From Pomphorhynchus laevis (Eukaryota > Acanthocephala > Palaeacanthocephala > Echinorhynchida > Pomphorhynchidae): 64,000 nt of DNA. The position numbers and the translations under genes are program-made. The notes beneath the pieces were generated by a model, which saw only the letters and a list, made by a program, of their open reading frames with translations, did not search any database and was not told the DNA's origin. Location: the NCBI GenBank assembly GCA_012934845.2, contig WNNJ02003787.1, positions 1 through 64,000 of the forward strand, written 5' to 3'. Positions 1-11,054 of the stretch are shown here, piece by piece (the first letter of the stretch is position 1; every line of letters begins with the position of its first letter).

Positions 1-42
1 TTTATAATAAAATAAACAAAACAAAATAAGATATATCTTATC

Positions 43-245
43 TTATTCTGATACAACGTCTGTTATTTATTAGTCAATTCATAAAAATGACTTTTTTAAT
101 TTCAATTTTTTATTTTAATTTGATTTAAATTATAGAAAATCTAAAAACAATTATTTATTTTATTATTTAATTATTAAATTTTGATTAGCATTAATGTTTT
201 GTTTATTTTATAATTATATTAAATACGTAGACTCAGTTAGCTGAT
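43..245 (+). repeat. Dispersed AT-rich repeat D, copy 1
   Basis: This copy runs from a TTCTGATACAACGTCT-like start to a conserved end, AAATACGTAGACTCAGTTAG followed by CTGAT. The same order of motifs recurs near 15.27-15.50 kb and 49.33-49.52 kb, and a short copy lies on the minus strand near 61.1 kb. No terminal inverted repeats or open frame are visible. It could be a SINE-like or non-autonomous DNA element. The family is not recognised. Confidence 0.5.
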
Positions 246-309
246 TTAATTATTCAAATTATAACAATCAAACTATTCCAATTACATGGTTTCATTTATT
301 GAATATAAT

Positions 310-455
310 AGGCGATGCTTTAGGTCAATTCATAAAATTGAATTTTATTTTAAGTTTCAATATTAAACTTTAACTTTAAATATTAATTGTATAAAATATT
401 ATATAATTATTTATTATTTATTAGTTTTCTAATTATGTATTAGTAAGTTATAATC
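310..455 (+). repeat. Dispersed repeat D, partial diverged copy 2
   Basis: The stretch opens with GGTCAATTCATAAAATTGAA and continues with the same AT-rich body as copy 1 just upstream. It lacks the conserved terminal motif. The rest of positions 246-540 is plain AT-rich DNA in which I see nothing else. Confidence 0.3.
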
Positions 456-539
456 TATTCACATTTTTTAATATTTTTCTCTACATGAATAAGTTCTTCA
501 AATGTCACGTTATAATTCATGTTTTATTTTTTATATAAA

Positions 540-790
540 AATTTACAAGAAACATATTTTTGCATGAGCATTCATGCATACCATATAATATAAAATATAA
601 TACATTAAATAATGAAATTTTAAGAATTGCAACAATATGTAATGATATTGGCTTTCTTCAAAATCATTTAAATAATTTAATAGATACATATTTTAAACTA
701 GGTTACTATAAAAATAACATCAAGCAGAAAATAGTAAAATATATAAATCAACACAATAATATTAAAAATAAATTTAAATTCATTAGCGGG
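540..790 (+). repeat. Repeat E, unbroken copy (empty LINE site)
   Basis: About 200 bp from TTTTGCATGAGCATTCATGC onward closely match a second copy that is split by LINE A1 (11.02-11.05 kb plus 14.89-15.08 kb). Both copies hold an open frame of about 65 codons (reading YNIKYNT near its start). However, most base differences between the copies change the amino acid, so I doubt the frame is under coding constraint. It may be the tail of an unrecognised element. Confidence 0.6.
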
Positions 791-799
791 AAATTAACA

Positions 800-945
800 C
801 GATTTGTATTCCTTCAGTGGTCAGTTTGATATTATCCTCGTGTGGTTGTTTGAATCCAATCAGCATCACTGTACACTACAGTAAGCTTGGGTATACCTCA
901 TCAGCAAAGAGCCCACACCTACATTTCTTGTTTCGGTCCTGTTAG
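800..945 (+). repeat. Foldback repeat, single arm
   Basis: One arm of the foldback core that is complete at 1990-2235. It carries the shared words GGTCAGTTT, CCTCGTGTGGTT, CACTGTACACTACA and CCTACATTTC. It starts directly after repeat E, and the matching right arm is missing. Confidence 0.55.
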
Positions 946-955
946 TTTTTTGCTG

Positions 956-1680
956 AACTCCTTGTCGCCAAAATGCTTGTTAATAGTTGGCTTTTGTAAA
1001 AATTACACAATTTATGTGTTCTATAGTTGCTATGGACGGTAACTATTATTCGCAATTCGAACCCACCAGACCGATTTTTTTATTTTTTGTTTTTATTTTT
1101 TTTTCGTTATTATACGAATTGTTCACCGAGCAGTAAACCGTAAGCTGTATTTTTACTATTGTGAATATTCATTGCTTAAACGAACCGTATTCATTCATTG
1201 GTCGGTTTCATATTTTTCTCGTGTGGTTCTTTCAATTTTATCAACATCTTTGTACACTACAATCAGTGTGGGTGGATCTTTTCAGTAGTGAGCGCTTTCT
1301 CTTACATTACAATCATCGTGGGTGGACATCAGCAGCTGTGAGACAACTGCTGATTGTAGTATACCGTGATGCTTATAGGATTGAAATAACCACACGAGGA
1401 AAATATGAAACTGACCAATAAAGAAATACGGCTCGTGTAAGCAATGAAACTGACCAATGAAGTAATACGGCTCGTGTAAGCAACTTTTCACAATAGTAAA
1501 AAGACAGCTTCCGTTTTTTTTGTCCGGTGAACAATCGTATTGGAACAAATAATAAAAATTCAGTGTGTGGTGGGTTCGAATTGCGAATAATAGTTACCCC
1601 CACACCAATTATAGAACACATACATTGTGTAATTTGGTGTTTAAGCCAAATATAAACCAGAATTTTGGCCACAAGGAGTT
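956..1680. repeat. Large palindrome (foldback or MITE-like element)
   Basis: Two imperfect arms of about 350 bp face each other around position 1320. The outer ends read AACTCCTTGTCGCCAAAAT at 956 and, inverted, ATTTTGGCCACAAGGAGTT ending at 1680. Inner landmarks pair too: CTATTATTCGCAATTCGAAC against its complement near 1570, and TTTTTACTATTGTGAA against its complement near 1490. The right arm has a local tandem duplication of about 38 bp near 1410-1480. No transposase frame is present. The form is that of a non-autonomous foldback DNA element. Confidence 0.7.
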
Positions 1681-1989
1681 AAACAGAATCTTTACAAAAT
1701 AATAAATTAATATAATATAATCAATTAACTCATTTAATTAACTTACGATTTTTCTTAAATTATGTTTTCTTAATAATCTTGATCTTATTTTTTCTTCTGT
1801 TACTGACGTCGACAGTAGACGGGTTTATTGTATTCATTTTATTATCATGGATTCTGCTTTTTCTTCGTGCTCACCCATTAATTAAGCCAAATACAAAATT
1901 GTAATTTGAATAACGCCGGGTTAACTTAACAAAGGCACCAGTATTTTTTATAATTTTGAAAATAATAAATTATTATATTTTTAGAAATA

Positions 1990-2235
1990 ATGAATTCATT
2001 TGTCGGTTTCATGTTATCCTCGTGTGGTTCATTCCTATCAGTCTCACTGTACACAACAATCAGCGTGGGTGAACTTCATCAGCATCGAGCCCGCCCCTAC
2101 ATTTCGTGGGCTCACTGCTGACGAGGTCCACCCAGGCTTATTGTAGTGTACAGTAAGACAAATAGAATTGATGCACAAGAGGAAAATATGAAACAGACCA
2201 ATGAAGCAATACGGCTAATGTAAGCAATGAATACT
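1990..2235. repeat. Foldback repeat, core copy with both arms
   Basis: Arms of about 100 bp are inverted around CCTACATTTCGTGGG near 2098. The left arm holds CCTCGTGTGGTTCATT and CACTGTACACAACAATCAGC, and the right arm holds their complements near 2135-2200. The core matches the centre of the 956-1680 palindrome and the single arm at 800-945, which makes it a family rather than a chance hairpin. Confidence 0.65.
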
Positions 2236-2730
2236 CACAATGTATTAGACAATATACTTAGGCATATATATAATAAAATATATATAATATAATAAAATTT
2301 AATATTATAATAATAAAATTTGTATATATAATTGGTGTAACAACAATTTATATTATATATCATTAAAATTCATTATCAATGATTTGCATCAACAGCTACT
2401 TGTTCGACGACATGGCTTCACAATTACAATATAAAATTAGTATAGATGGGTTACGGATGTATGCATCGTCGCAGATAGCTAATAGATTTGTTTTGGTGAC
2501 ATTTTCGAAAGGACAGGGCAGCGAAACAGATAAGAAATTTGTACAAATTTTGCATCGGCAATAATTCGAATAGTCGTGCTATGGGATAAGAATTGTGCAG
2601 AGCTTTTCGTGAACACGTGGATATAGACGTGGACGATAAGTGATCTTAAATGTGATTTATGCCAGAGTGATTGTAAGCTAGTTGTCGTTACCGCTATTTC
2701 GTGATTCATTGCAAGAAGCTTAGTTTAAAA
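2236..2730. other. AT-rich spacer, no supported gene
   Basis: TA-rich simple sequence occupies about 2245-2345. A 61-codon open frame follows at 2379-2564 on the plus strand (MICINSYLFDDM...). It resembles nothing I recognise and has no visible splice or poly(A) context, so I do not call it a gene. Confidence 0.4.
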
Positions 2731-2732
2731 AA

Positions 2733-3234
2733 AAGATTTATTTTAACGTGGCAAATGCGTGCCAGCGCACGCTTACATGACCACAACAAAACAAAACTGT
2801 AAATCAGGTGTCGAGAAGGTGTGAACGGAGGAGGTGTTTGAATGTGATAAAAGAGGGAGCGCGGCGGACGTCGAGAGGGAGTTGATTCCAGGCGAGTGAG
2901 GCGGCGACGAGGAAGGATCGGAGACCGTAGTTGTTGGAGTAATTAGGAAACGTGGAGTAAGAGGGTATGACAGGAACGAAGCGATAGCGAGGTGGGGCGA
3001 GTATCGTCTAAGAAAGGAAGGTTGATGAACGATGGGAGCCGACAGCGATGAGACGAAAAGTAATGAGAAGAAGGCGGAGTTTGATGCGGATGTGGATGGT
3101 GGGCCAGGAGAGTTGGGCAAAATATGTGGATGTGTGGTCGAAGCGACGGAGGCGAAAGAGCACTCGAACGGCGGTGTTGATTATTCGTTGTAGGGGTAGG
3201 ATGATGGATTTTGGAGAATTGGCGAAAAGGCTAA
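2733..3234 (-). mobile_element. L2-like LINE copy B1, 5'-truncated 3' end
   Basis: Minus-strand 3' end of the L2-like family, subfamily whose 3' UTR carries GTGGTCATGTAAGCGTGC. It retains the C-terminal coding tail of the reverse transcriptase ORF and the terminal hairpin at 2757-2772 (GCGTGC, 4-nt loop, GCACGC), followed by ATTTGCCACGTTAAAATAAA. Homology to B6 stops near 3234, so most of the element is missing. Frames are degraded. Confidence 0.7.
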
Positions 3235-3430
3235 GTTTTAAGTTGTTGTGTTGTTTGAATTCGGGTGTTTCATGGAGACGAAGATGTTATCGATAGCATA
3301 TTGATAAAGCTTTGATCGAAGGATAGCTGTAATAGGAGTTGATTATATTTTGGGTGATAGACATTTTGATAATGCATTTTAATAATACTTTAATGTATTT
3401 TATAAATAATCTTAACAAAAAATTAATCTA

Positions 3431-4152
3431 AATATGCCAGGTTCGTGATCTTGGCATACTTATGCAATCGTCACTTAAAACTAGAATGGATACTGAAAGA
3501 AGTTGCAGTTCAGCAAGGAAGATGATTTATCTGATTAAAACTTGTTTCTTGTCAATATATCCTCAGTGTTTTGCTCGGCAATATCATGCGCTTGTTCGTC
3601 TCCATATAGAATATGCTATCCAGGCATCATTCCCTTCTACAAGAGGTGAAATAAGGGATTTTGAGAGAATTCTACGTCGTGGCAGCGAGCTCGTTCGAGG
3701 ATGTAAAATGATGAATTATAGCGATCGTTTAACTTCAATAGGCATGATATCAGTGCAAGCCAGAATACTCGTTCTGGATCTGTTTGCGATGTAGTCTATA
3801 GTAAAGGGGATAGACAGCCACCCAAGTGACTGTGTTAAATTGAATGTCCGACAAAGTCGTAGGGGTCATTCTCTCGCCTTACGCGCAAGACAAATTGGAA
3901 GGTCGACAATGGTATCGCGATTGTCACGCAGAGTGAGAAAGTTGTGGAACGCATTGCCTCACGACATCATGACTGCGTCATCATTGAGCCAATTCAAAGC
4001 CATGGTCAACACTTGGATAAGACACGCTGATCAAGGCAACATTGGAAGTTCTTATCCTTGGTTTGGTTGTAATTGATATGTTTGTTTCATGTGTTGTAAT
4101 GTACGATAAGCGGGCAAAACGGCCTTTTCGGTTAAAGCCCGGTATATAATAA
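3431..4152 (+). mobile_element. CR1-like LINE copy A0, 3' end only
   Basis: The 3' third of an A-family ORF2 plus its 3' UTR. Two open pieces (3462-3794 and 3840-4076) match the C-terminus of A1, A3 and A4, with shared landmarks LVRLHIEYAIQASFP, ILRRGSELV and the LWNALP motif near the end. A short hairpin lies at about 4122-4135 (GGCC, TTTTC, GGTT), before a TATAATAAA tail. The frame between the pieces is broken by a stop, so the copy is dead and 5'-truncated. Confidence 0.75.
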
Positions 4153-5002
4153 ATCATTTTTTACTAGTACTTTACATAAACTGATAGCTAAGTCAATTAA
4201 AACTTGTTAAAATTTGTTTTTAAAGATCATGCATGCAATTTAAATGCTTAACAACTAAAATTTGATAGTTTAGAATACAAATGGTACATTTGTTGTGAAA
4301 AGTGATGCGCCTATAAAAAAGCTAACATTTTTGTGAATTGAATTTATAAATATGATTGAATATAAATATGACTCATTGCGTGGGTAATAAAAATAATTGA
4401 ACAAATTCGTACAGCCTAATAGTTAGTTTAAACGATTAAGCTTTTAGCTACAGATCACTAAAGGGTAAAAATAATTATCTCTATTGTTTTTTAGGGAATA
4501 AAAAACAATAGAGTATGAATCGGGTAAGTTACTATTTTTAAACAACTCGAAGTGTTTCTTGACATATAAAAATAGAGAAAAACGAAAATAACTTGAATAA
4601 CGAGAATAATTTGAATCATACCGATAAATTCTGGGATAAAAATTCAATTTTAAATTTATAAACCATTTTCATTGAAAACTTTCTTTGATAATTAATGCCC
4701 ATAAATGTATATTTAATGCCTTATATTAAAAACAAAATTAAAATGTAGGTAAGTCAGAATCATTCTGGATATGTAATTATGGATTCACGATTTATAACTC
4801 TTCATCCATTAAGACCAATCGAGACTATTCAATTAGGCTTTTTGAACACGATATATATTATCAAATCAATTTATTAATCCGTTTCTAATGTGATATTGCC
4901 AAATAACGACTTTGCTAATGGTGTAAATGCGCCTAAACATGTTCAAAAACCGTGCTTTAAATTACGTCCCGTTTGCCCAATACAACTACTGACATTCTTC
5001 TT
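4153..5002. other. AT-rich spacer, nothing recognised
   Basis: About 850 bp of AT-rich sequence. The only open frame above 60 codons (4444-4647, minus) is of low complexity and matches no family I know. I see no RNA gene or repeat pairing here. Confidence 0.4.
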
Positions 5003-6450
5003 TAAATGAGACCGGATTTGGCGTTTGAAACACGGAATTGAGTTTAATTGGCGTATATGAATGGGCAGATGATTCCACGAGAGAGGAGCAGCTACATTGG
5101 ATGATCAGAAACCAAAATAAATAGAGTAGTTTGGGACATGTCAAATAAGGGAATTACGGGAACGCAAAGAACAGTAATCAGGACGAGAATTGTCGATAAA
5201 AGGAACGTTGATATATGAACTAATGGAAAAGTTACAAGGCGAAAATCAATTAGTAGAAGACGAATCTGAACAAGAGAATGAAGAGAAGGCAAATCGAGAG
5301 AAGCAACATGGTGAGATGTATGATCAAAACGTCGAAGACGAAGGAGAATTCGGGCGGCTGCGTTTACGATGCATTGTAGTGGAAGAAGAGTGGAATTAGG
5401 TGAGTTGGAAAATTAACTCAGACAGTAACTAAGTCTTGAAAAAATGAGAAAATATGAAAGTCACACAGAGAAAACGATCAATCTACGAATTGAACGGATG
5501 TCGCGGAGAATGAAGGTAGATGAGCGTACTTTATCACAAACGAAAAGTTTAAGTGAAAGTCGGTTGTCGAAATGGAAGACTAGGAAAACGACATCATCAA
5601 CGATAGGTAGAATTGTAGAATTTAATGATACGGAGGGAGGTTCTAAGCCGAGGCGTCGAGGTAGGATCCACATAATTTTGGATTTATCAGGATTCAGAGA
5701 AAGGCGAAGGGAAGAAAGATGATTGGAAATTGAGACAAGATAGTCGAAAGCAGAAACACTAAGATCGTGAATACGATAAACAGGTGCATGAGCATAGATG
5801 AGAATGTCATCAGCATATTGCATAACATGGAAGTTAAATTTATGAGAAATCGAAGACAAATCACCGAGAAGAAGAGAGAAAAGCATAGGGCCTAATACGG
5901 AGCCTTGTGGAACACCGGACGGAATGGACGAAGGATGGGAGAGAAGAGTTAGAATAGACGCGAAATGTACGGTTTGTACATTTCGCGTCTAGAATAGAAG
6001 CGAAATGAAAATGGGTAAAGAGAAGCCGTAATCATGACGATAGCGATGAAGAAGAGTCGAGTGATCGACGATGTCAAAAACAGACGGTAGATCAAGAGAA
6101 ACTATGATACTACATAATTTCTGATCGCGCGATATGAGTAAGTCGTTATGAACTTTAAGACATACAATTTCGGTAGAGTAATTAGAGCGAAAAGCGGCTT
6201 GGAAGGGAGGAAATAAGTTAGAGAAAAAGAGATATTTATTAACTTGCTTAAGAACGAGACGCTCAAGGAGTTTAGAGAGAGTTGGGAGAAGTGAAATAGG
6301 ACGGTACGAAGATGGTAGTGAGAAGTCGAGAGATTGTTTTTTGATGATAGGACGAACAGTGGCGCATTTCTAGATGGAAGGAAATGTAAGGAAATTCTGT
6401 TGTGTATGACACAACAGAATTTATGATCGCGCGATATGAGTAAGTCGATA
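5003..6450 (-). mobile_element. L2-like LINE copy B2, rearranged
   Basis: Minus-strand copy covering the reverse transcriptase and C-terminal region. The 5461-5886 piece reads MQYADDILIYAHAP, the catalytic YADD block, followed by SLRLSLNPDKSKIMW. The 3' UTR hairpin is absent. Near its 5' side two short perfect palindromes appear (5955-5991 and 6392-6422), and a segment resembling 6113-6150 recurs at 6415-6450, so the end has been locally rearranged. It carries several frameshifts and is not functional. Confidence 0.7.
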
Positions 6451-6454
6451 TGTG

Positions 6455-6611
6455 TAAATAATCTAAAACGGTAGAAAAATGTAGTAAAAAATCAAAACAT
6501 AAAATGGCATTTAATAATTCCAAACAACTCAACTGCTACTTTATTACTTTATAATTAAAGCAAATAACAAATAGTGGCTTTTCTCATAAAACCGTTCTAA
6601 TAATAATTTAT
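6455..6611 (-). repeat. Flanking repeat G, left copy
   Basis: About 160 bp identical, in inverted orientation, to 22763-22921. Each copy lies immediately downstream of the 3' end of an L2-like LINE (B3 here, B7 there), although the two LINEs differ from each other. Nothing coding is seen. Confidence 0.8.
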
Positions 6612-9235
6612 TTAATGTGGCAAATGCGTACAAGCTGTACGCTTACAAGTCCACAAACAAAAATGATCAAAGTCATAAGATAAATTTTTTAAATTGTTTA
6701 AATGGGATCGGATTTGTCGTTTGAAGCACTGCAGGGAAGTTGATTGGCGTATATGAATGGGCAGATGATTCCACGATAGAGGAGCAGCCACCAGAAGGAG
6801 CGGAGTCCAAAGGAGGTAGAGTAGTTTGGGACATGTAAAAGAAGGGAATTACAGGAACGCAAGGAACAGTAAACAGGACGAGAATTATCAAGAAAAGGAA
6901 GGTTGAGAAATGAAGGGGTATGAAAAGTTACAAGGCGGAAAGCAACGATAAGAAGACGAATTTGAACACGACAATAAATTGTAGGCAAATCGAGAGAAGC
7001 AAGATGGTAGGATGTATGATCAAAACGACGAAGACGGAGGAGAATTCGGACGGCTGCGTTGACGATGCGTTGTAAAGGAAGAAGAGTGGATTTAGGTGAG
7101 TTGGAAAATAGACTAAGACAATAATCGAGTCTAGAAAAAGGAGAGAAGATATGAGAGTCATACAAGAAGGGAAATCGATCAATCTACGAACTTGACGGAG
7201 GTTGCGGAGTATCAAGGTAGATGAGCGTACTTTATCTCTAACGAAAGGTTTAAGTGAAAGTCGGTTGTCAAAATGGAAGCCTAGGAAAACGAGATTATCA
7301 ACGATAGGAAGAATTGTTGAATTTAATGATCCGGAAGGAGTTTATAAGCCGAGGCGTCGAGGTATGATTCACATAATTTTGCATTTATTAGGGTTCAGAG
7401 TAATACGAAGAGAAGAAAGATGATTGAAAATTGAAGCAAGGCAGTTGGAAGCAGAAACAATAAAATCATAAATAGGATAAGCAGGTGCATGATCATATGT
7501 GAGAATGTCATGACATGGACGTTCATAACATGGAAGTTAAATGTATGAGAAATCGAAGTCAAGTCACCGATAAGAGAGAAAAGCAAAGGGCTTTATACTG
7601 AGCCTTGTGGAACAACGGACGATAGAAGAATGACGGGAAAGAGAAGAGTTAGTGTATACGCGAAATATACGGTTTGATAGATATGAAGAAAACAAAGATT
7701 CAGTGGGTACAGTGAAGCCATAATCATGACGAAGGCGATGGCGAAGGATCGAGTGATTGAAAATGTCCAAAGCGGATGATAGATCAAGAGAAACTATGAC
7801 ATTACAGAAATTATGATGACGCTAGATGAGAAACTCGTTATTAACTTTAAGATAGGCAATTCAGTAGATTACTGGGAAGATATAAGTAGGAGGAAAAGAG
7901 ATACGCATGAATTTGTTTGATAATCAGGCGCTTAATGAGTTTAGAGAGAGTTGAGAGAAGTTATATAGGACGGTACGAAGATGATAGTGAGACGTCGCTA
8001 TATTGATTTTTGAAGAGGACGAACACTGGTGTATTTATAGTTTGATGGAAATGTGCGGTTACGGATTTACGAGTTAAATAATGTGGTTAGGAAGAGTGAT
8101 ATAGAGGAGCCGATATTTTTAAGAAAGTGAGCGGGAATTGGGTCAGAAAGAGAGGTTTCATTAGGTAATGACAGATAAACCGAAACAACTTCATCAGATG
8201 AAATGGAAAGAAGGTGAAATAGCTCTAGAGGGAAGTATTTAAATAGATCAGAGGATATAAGGGGCATATGGGTTGAAGGAAGTAAATTGTATAGCTTAGA
8301 TTGTAGATAAGAAGAAAATAAATCAGGATTGATGATACAAGTAATAGATGATCGTTAAAGAATTGAGTTTAAGATTTTTCAATGAGATTTAGATTTGGAA
8401 GAGGGCTCGAGTTGATTTTGCCCAAATAGAGTACATTTAGTACAGATAAGAATGATATGGAAGCGGCGTAGATAAAGGTAGGAAGCACGGAGATTTGGAG
8501 TGAGTCAGTTGGGAGAACGTTTAAGAAAGCGATTACAAACACGAAGAGTGACGGAGTCGACACTTAGAAAGACTACAGTCGGAATCGAACCAGGGAGCAT
8601 GGCGCAAGCGCTGAAACGTCGGGATCGACTAGGCATAAGGAGATTGAGGATAGTCATAAGTACAGAATCAAACAAAACGAAGATATCATCTGGAGAGATG
8701 GTTAAGTGGAAGTGAAATGAGTAAATTATTGAGTAAGGTAGAATAGAGAATAGTGATATCGAGAAGTTTCCAAGGTCGAATTGGAGTAGCTAACGTTGGA
8801 AGAGAAGGATGATGGAGAAGAGTAAGAGTAAAAAGGAAATCGTCGGACAAACCAGGATCAGTAATTGAAGCAATTGGGAATAACAATAATGTCAAGAGCA
8901 CTGCCGAGAATATAAGTGGGGCTTATTGAAAGTAATATATAGTTTAATTCAGAAAGGTAAGTTAGAATGATAGAGTCAGAGTCAGTCGGGCGATCAAGAC
9001 AAATGTTAAAGTCATTGAGAACAAAAGAAGGAATATAAGAAATTGAACAGTCAGAAAGATCTGTAAGCTTGTTAAATACGAAAGAAACAGCTGAGCCTGG
9101 AAGGTATAAAATCACAGTTTCGAGAGAAATGAATTGATGATTTGCTTTTGAGCGATGCGAACGAGGTTGGATTGATATTAGCATTACTTTTACGTAGAGA
9201 CGTCTTATGAGGAGTAATGACTACAATACTGCCGT
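6612..9235 (-). mobile_element. L2-like LINE copy B3, long
   Basis: The longest L2-like copy here, reading on the minus strand. The APE-type endonuclease C-terminal part lies at about 8690-9185 (LNDFNICLDR, then LGSALDIIVIP). Next come a linker and the N-terminal reverse transcriptase region at 8070-8270, then the catalytic part at 7400-7790. The C-terminal part at 6700-7165 carries SRLDYCLSLFSNSPKS and the FDHTSYHL block. The 3' UTR ends with the hairpin at 6626-6642 (GCGTAC, 5-nt loop, GTACGC). The frames are broken many times. The 5' part of the endonuclease is absent, so the copy is truncated as well as decayed. Confidence 0.75.
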
Positions 9236-9261
9236 TGTCAGAAACTGTAAATGTGAAAAAA

Positions 9262-10804
9262 AGAAATTATTTTTACGTGGCAAATCTGTACCGGCGCACG
9301 CTTACATGACCACAACAAAAAAAATCTGTCATGTGCAGAGAATGTAGGAACGAAGAAGGTATTTGAATGTGATAGAGGAGGGAGCGCGGCGTACGTCGAG
9401 AGAAAGCTAAATCTAGGCGAGGGGTGGCAACAAGGAATGATCGGATACCGTAGTTGTTGGATTAATTAGGAAACGTGGAGTAAATGGGAATGACGGGAAC
9501 GCAGCGATAGAGAGGTAGGGCGAGTGTCGTCTAAGTAATTGAGGTTGATAAACGATGGGGATCTGACAGCGATGAGACGAAAAGTAACGAGAAGAGGGCG
9601 GAGTTGGATGCGGATGTGGTTGATGAACCATGAGAGTTAGGCAATATCTGTAGATGTGTGGTCGATGCGACGGAGACGTAGGAGCACTCGAACAGCGAAA
9701 TTGATGGTGCGTTGTAGGGGTAAGATGATGTATTTTTGAGAATTGGCGAAAATGTTGAGGCAGTAATCGATTATTGGGAAGAAAAGCGATGAAAGAAGAT
9801 ACATACCAGAACTAAAGACGATGAGAGGGCGGATACGCTGAATGTCACGGAGAATTAAGTCGTCTACGAGCCGACCTTGTCACGTAGGAAAGATTTAAAG
9901 GAAGTGTGAAAATCGAAATGGAATCCTAAGAAAGTGAGATTATAGACATGGGAATGATTGATGAAGCGAAACATACAGGAGAAAGAGATAGGTTAGGTTG
10001 ACGGGGAAGGATCCACATTATTTTGGAATTGTAAGAGTTTTGAACTGATGAATATGATATCAAATGCGGTCGATGATGTCGAATGCGGGGGAGATGATAA
10101 GACTATCTAAGGCATTGTCATGAAGAATGATTAGCTCGTTGTAAATCTTCATGCAGGCGATTTCGGTTGAGTGATTAGAGCGGAAAGCAGATTGAAAAGA
10201 AGGGTACAGATAGGATAAAGTGTGATACACGTTGACCAGTATTAAGATTTAGCGTTCTAAGAGCCTTGAAAGACTTGGGATGAGTGAAACGGGGCGATAG
10301 CTACAATAAAGGGGGGCTCGAGCGATTGTTTCTTAGGGAGGGGACGTACGATGACGGATTTTCAGTGTATATGGAAGATAAAACTGTTAATGGACGAGTT
10401 AAACAAGGTAATTAAAAAAGGGTATATCGATGAGCATATGAATTTAAGTATGGGGTGATCAGGGGATCGTCAAATGAGGTGTTGTTGGGCAAGGACTTAA
10501 GGACAGATGAGACTTTGACAAATGAGATATGGAGAATGTGATAAAGTGCCGGGAGGATGAGGCGAGGCGGGAAAGAGTGGGATATGATGGAAACCTTTTT
10601 TAAGAGAGAGCAGCGTGGATACTTTGATCGGGAGATATGACGAATAATCATTGGGATTGATGTTGCAAGACGAAGAAGAGCGAGTAAGGATTGTGTTAAA
10701 ATTATGCCAGAGAGACTAAGAGTTGAACGAAGTGATTGTTTTATGCTGCTAGAAGGAATCGCGTTTATTACGTAGTAGGTTGAGATATGACCGGGGAAGA
10801 ACAT
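9262..10804 (-). mobile_element. L2-like LINE copy B4 with internal deletion
   Basis: Subfamily with the GTGGTCATGTAAGCGTGC 3' UTR. It is very close in sequence to B5 (16.3-17.2 kb) from the 3' end up to about 10.03 kb. There B4 loses the block containing the YADD motif and rejoins upstream reverse transcriptase sequence. The terminal hairpin at 9286-9301 is partly degraded. The piece at 10412-10804 is the region just before the reverse transcriptase. The copy is dead. Confidence 0.7.
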
Positions 10805-11019
10805 GATATTTAAATATATGTTTCGATATATTGATGATATATGAGTATTTAACTTTAATAATTTTTATATAATAAGCAAACGAAATTTATCAAGTTATCC
10901 GTATCCTTAATAAAACCAATATTGATGATAAAGAAGGTATATATCTAGATATGAACATTAGATTAACATCAATTAAAACTACTTTTAATTTATATCGTAA
11001 AGATGACATTTTAATTTAC

Positions 11020-11053
11020 AATAAACACATTTTTGCATGAGCATTCATGCATA
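11020..11053 (+). repeat. Repeat E, left part of the LINE-split copy
   Basis: Ends in ATTTTTGCATGAGCATTCAT followed by GCATA, matching repeat E at 555-580, and is then interrupted by LINE A1. The match resumes at 14889. Confidence 0.7.
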
Positions 11054-11054
11054 G

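Noticed and set aside
560-829. 89-codon frame in repeat E as a conserved small gene
   Set aside because: Differences from the second copy are mostly amino-acid changing, which argues against constraint.
5190-5722. Plus-strand open frames rich in Glu, Lys and Arg
   Set aside because: They are antisense shadows of the Ser/Leu/Pro-rich minus-strand L2-like LINE coding sequence.
10412-10804. 130-codon minus-strand frame as a possible host gene
   Set aside because: It aligns in position and content with the region just before the reverse transcriptase of other L2-like copies.
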